From an uncultured Clostridia bacterium (lineage in GTDB: Bacteria; Bacillota; Clostridia; Lachnospirales; Anaerotignaceae): DNA of 64,000 nt. The stretch covers positions 1 to 64,000 of the forward strand of contig CAJUNT010000003.1 of NCBI GenBank assembly GCA_910587735.1, given 5' to 3'. Shown in pieces: positions 62,114-64,000 of this stretch (position 1 is its first letter; each line of letters opens with the position of its first letter). The translations under genes and the position numbers were made by a program. The notes below the pieces were generated by a model. The model was not told where the DNA came from, made no database searches, and saw only the letters and a list, made by a program, of their open reading frames with translations.

Positions 62114-64000
62114 ATGAAAAAGTTTATTTCATTTGCTTTAGCAGCTTCTATGGCACTCAGCATGGTACCTGCTACAGCATTTGCAGCAAGTGATTTGACA
62201 GCTTCTCACTCTAACATAAGAGTAACAGCTAACACAGAATTTTATCCTAAAAAAGTAGCAGACGCAGACGCAAGTTTGACAACAAGAGAAGTACCATACA
62301 TTTTGCTGGAAGCAACAACAGATTTTAAATATGATGAACAAACATTTGAATTGGCATTAGAAAATGCTGAATGGTTGGAAAGAAAAGACGATGGTGACAT
62401 ATTATTCGTTGAAACAGATGAATATATGACAGGCGAAGACGGTGTTAAATTTAAACCAGCAGGTTCTACAACAACAGACCCTGGCACAACACCTACACCA
62501 ACACCAGGCGCACCAACTGTACAACAAGCTGAAACAGCTTACAAAAAAGCAGTAAAAAGCTTAGTAGATGCAAAAGACGCTTATGACAAAGCTATGGCTG
62601 GTAATGCAGAATATTTAGCAGCTAAAAAAGCTTATGATGAAGCTAAAGCAGAAGCAGATGCAGCAGCAGACAAGGTAAAAGAAGAACAACAAAAGGCAGC
62701 AGATGCACAAAAAGAACTTCAAGATGCAGAAGGTGCAGAAGCAGCAGCAGAAGCAGCTAAACAAGTAAGAAAAACTGACACATATCAGAAACACTTGAAA
62801 AACTTGCTTTTAGATACTGTTTCATTGGATGATCTTACATCAGAAGATACAGCATTGGGTGTTAAATATTATAGTACTGCAGATAGTGCAAAATACTTTA
62901 CTGCAGCTCCTACAGCAGGTGATTCAGCATATGGTGAAGTTTTAAGTGTAAGCGCATTATATTTACAAGATGATAGTGGATCTGCAGCTTCCGGAACTGA
63001 TTTTTATTTTATACAATTAAGTTCAAAAGGTGTAGCAGATCTTAGTGGCACAAGTTCAGTATGGTTAGCAACTGCTGGTGCTGGTACTGCAATAACAACT
63101 AAAGTAATAACTCAAGGTGCTTCTGCAGCATTAGCAGCAGATAGTGTTACATTATCGGCAGATGATATTGAATCTGGTATTTCAGGTGGTTATATTGAAC
63201 TTAGTGCTGAAGGTGACAAAAAGGATAGAGCAAATGCAAACAAGAGAAAGTTTGTACAAGATGCATTAGATTATTTGCCAACAACAGAAACTGGTATTCA
63301 AAATGCGATAGATGCAGTTTTAAGTGAGGCAGAAATTCAAGCATTAAGAGATATAGCAGATGAAGCAGAAGCAAACATTGGTATTGCACAAATTAAAGCA
63401 GATCAAGCCGCTAAAAAAGCAGAAGAAGCTAAAAAAGCATTGGATGCTTTGGGTGCAGCAGACCTTGATAAAGTTCAGGCTGACTTTGATGCATTGGTTA
63501 AAGCAAGAGAAGATGCAGGTATTGATTACTTGTTAGCAGTGAAAAATGCTACAGGTGGTGAAGTTACAGCTGGAGCAGCTTCTATTACTGCACTTGGAAC
63601 TTTTGATACAGATGCAGGTATTACTGCAGGTGATACAGCATTAGCAATTACACCAGCACAATGGGTAAGTAAATATAATTCTGCTGTAGCAGCTGCAAAA
63701 GCTAAAGGTATCGTTCTTGGCTCTTACACAGCAGCAGTTGGAACTGAAACATTAACAGTTGAAGTTACAAAGAAATCTGACAGCAGAATCATTGTTCATA
63801 CAAGCGGTTACAGATTTAAAGATGGCGATGTATTAAGCATTCCTTTGTTCGTAAGAACAACAGGCGGAACAGCAAGCGTATCTATTGATTCTCTTGACTC
63901 CGAATTTACAAGCCAAGGCAAAACATTTGCTAAAACAGCTGATGGTGACACAGAATTGAGCATCGAAAAAGTACAAAACTTCTATGATGATGATGAAGTG
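62114..64000 (+). CDS. Large secreted surface (S-layer-like) protein, N-terminal part
   Basis: 629 codons without a stop; the 3' end is outside the window. Signal peptide (about 1-25, MKKFISFALAASMALSMVPATAFAA). Then a first domain with DLTASHSNIRVTANTEFY, a Thr/Pro linker (around 122-136, TTTDPGTTPTPTP), an Ala/Lys/Glu/Asp-rich coiled-coil stretch (about 140-225), a beta-rich middle (230-390), a second Ala-rich coiled coil (around 415-465) and another beta part. Codon choice (ACA, GAC, AAC, TTC) and the strong promoter point to high expression. No SLH motif is visible in this part. Reading on the minus strand gives only shadows. Confidence 0.85.
   Translation, partial: MKKFISFALAASMALSMVPATAFAASDLTASHSNIRVTANTEFYPKKVADADASLTTREVPYILLEATTDFKYDEQTFELALENAEWLERKDDGDILFVETDEYMTGEDGVKFKPAGSTTTDPGTTPTPTPGAPTVQQAETAYKKAVKSLVDAKDAYDKAMAGNAEYLAAKKAYDEAKAEADAAADKVKEEQQKAADAQKELQDAEGAEAAAEAAKQVRKTDTYQKHLKNLLLDTVSLDDLTSEDTALGVKYYSTADSAKYFTAAPTAGDSAYGEVLSVSALYLQDDSGSAASGTDFYFIQLSSKGVADLSGTSSVWLATAGAGTAITTKVITQGASAALAADSVTLSADDIESGISGGYIELSAEGDKKDRANANKRKFVQDALDYLPTTETGIQNAIDAVLSEAEIQALRDIADEAEANIGIAQIKADQAAKKAEEAKKALDALGAADLDKVQADFDALVKAREDAGIDYLLAVKNATGGEVTAGAASITALGTFDTDAGITAGDTALAITPAQWVSKYNSAVAAAKAKGIVLGSYTAAVGTETLTVEVTKKSDSRIIVHTSGYRFKDGDVLSIPLFVRTTGGTASVSIDSLDSEFTSQGKTFAKTADGDTELSIEKVQNFYDDDEV

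Noticed and set aside
62138..62487. Minus-strand frames inside the surface-protein gene
   Set aside because: They are shadows of the biased codons of the plus-strand gene, which continues to the window end.

Overview
The window is AT-rich (roughly 30% G+C by eye) bacterial DNA with the gene content of a spore-forming anaerobic Clostridia-type Firmicute, probably a Lachnospirales-like lineage. The evidence is SpoVT, an [FeFe]-hydrogenase, rubredoxin, a 2-hydroxyacyl-CoA dehydratase-activator superfamily protein, IreB, RNase J, the CdaA/CdaR/GlmM cluster, a T-box leader, strong AGGAGG ribosome sites and frequent TTG starts. The genus cannot be named from sequence alone.

Layout. 1-520: end of a stable-RNA cluster (3' part of tRNA-Glu, 5S rRNA, tRNA-Thr, -Met, -Asp, -Val). 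580-1529: two small plus-strand genes (DUF2500 membrane protein; unknown). 1808-6844: TetR regulator with its own palindromic operator, overlapping a 1436-residue double activase/dehydratase-like protein. 6890-7909 (minus): rubredoxin, too short for simple ORF lists, and a TM1586-type nitroreductase. 8314-11900: cdaA-cdaR-glmM (c-di-AMP synthesis and cell-wall precursor). 12070-13154 (minus): rpsF-ssb-rpsR. 13403-15150 (minus): trpB2 behind a T-box whose specifier reads UGG (Trp). 15247-20610: small secreted protein, N-acetylmuramoyl-L-alanine amidase, then serC-serA-DUF1015 behind a leader with terminator/antiterminator potential. 21152-26627: diguanylate cyclase and a lipid neighbourhood (YhhN-like, acyl-ACP thioesterase, cardiolipin synthase). 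26939-34778: small conserved proteins, DUF554, DNA methyltransferase repair protein, 4-alpha-glucanotransferase with an unusual tail, HAD phosphatase, MtaB. 34891-38593: ireB-ruvX-DUF1292, then rnj and a YlbF-family gene. 38749-46552 (minus): asnB, chloramphenicol acetyltransferase, VOC protein, membrane protein, kbl, copper-amine-oxidase-N-like secreted protein, HIT protein, ferritin-like protein. 46810-48873: murG-galE. 49095-49856: esterase. 49955-51428: decayed insertion sequence. 51441-61575 (minus): spoVT, group-B-like [FeFe]-hydrogenase, an SsuABC-type transporter, pth, mfd and a PrsA-like foldase. 61813-64000: two consensus promoters and a structured leader driving a large secreted coiled-coil/S-layer-like protein that runs off the window.

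Themes. Much of the window is core housekeeping: envelope synthesis (c-di-AMP/GlmM, MurG, GalE, amidase), translation and RNA decay, DNA repair (Mfd, Ogt, RuvX), and serine, tryptophan, asparagine and glycine metabolism. Most transcription units end in clear hairpin terminators. No CRISPR array, prophage or complete mobile element was seen. The points most worth a second look are the serC leader, the Trp T-box on a lone trpB2, the TetR/giant-activase unit, the structured leader at 61.8-62.1 kb, the palindrome over the esterase ribosome site, the 28-residue membrane ORF and the MalQ tail.
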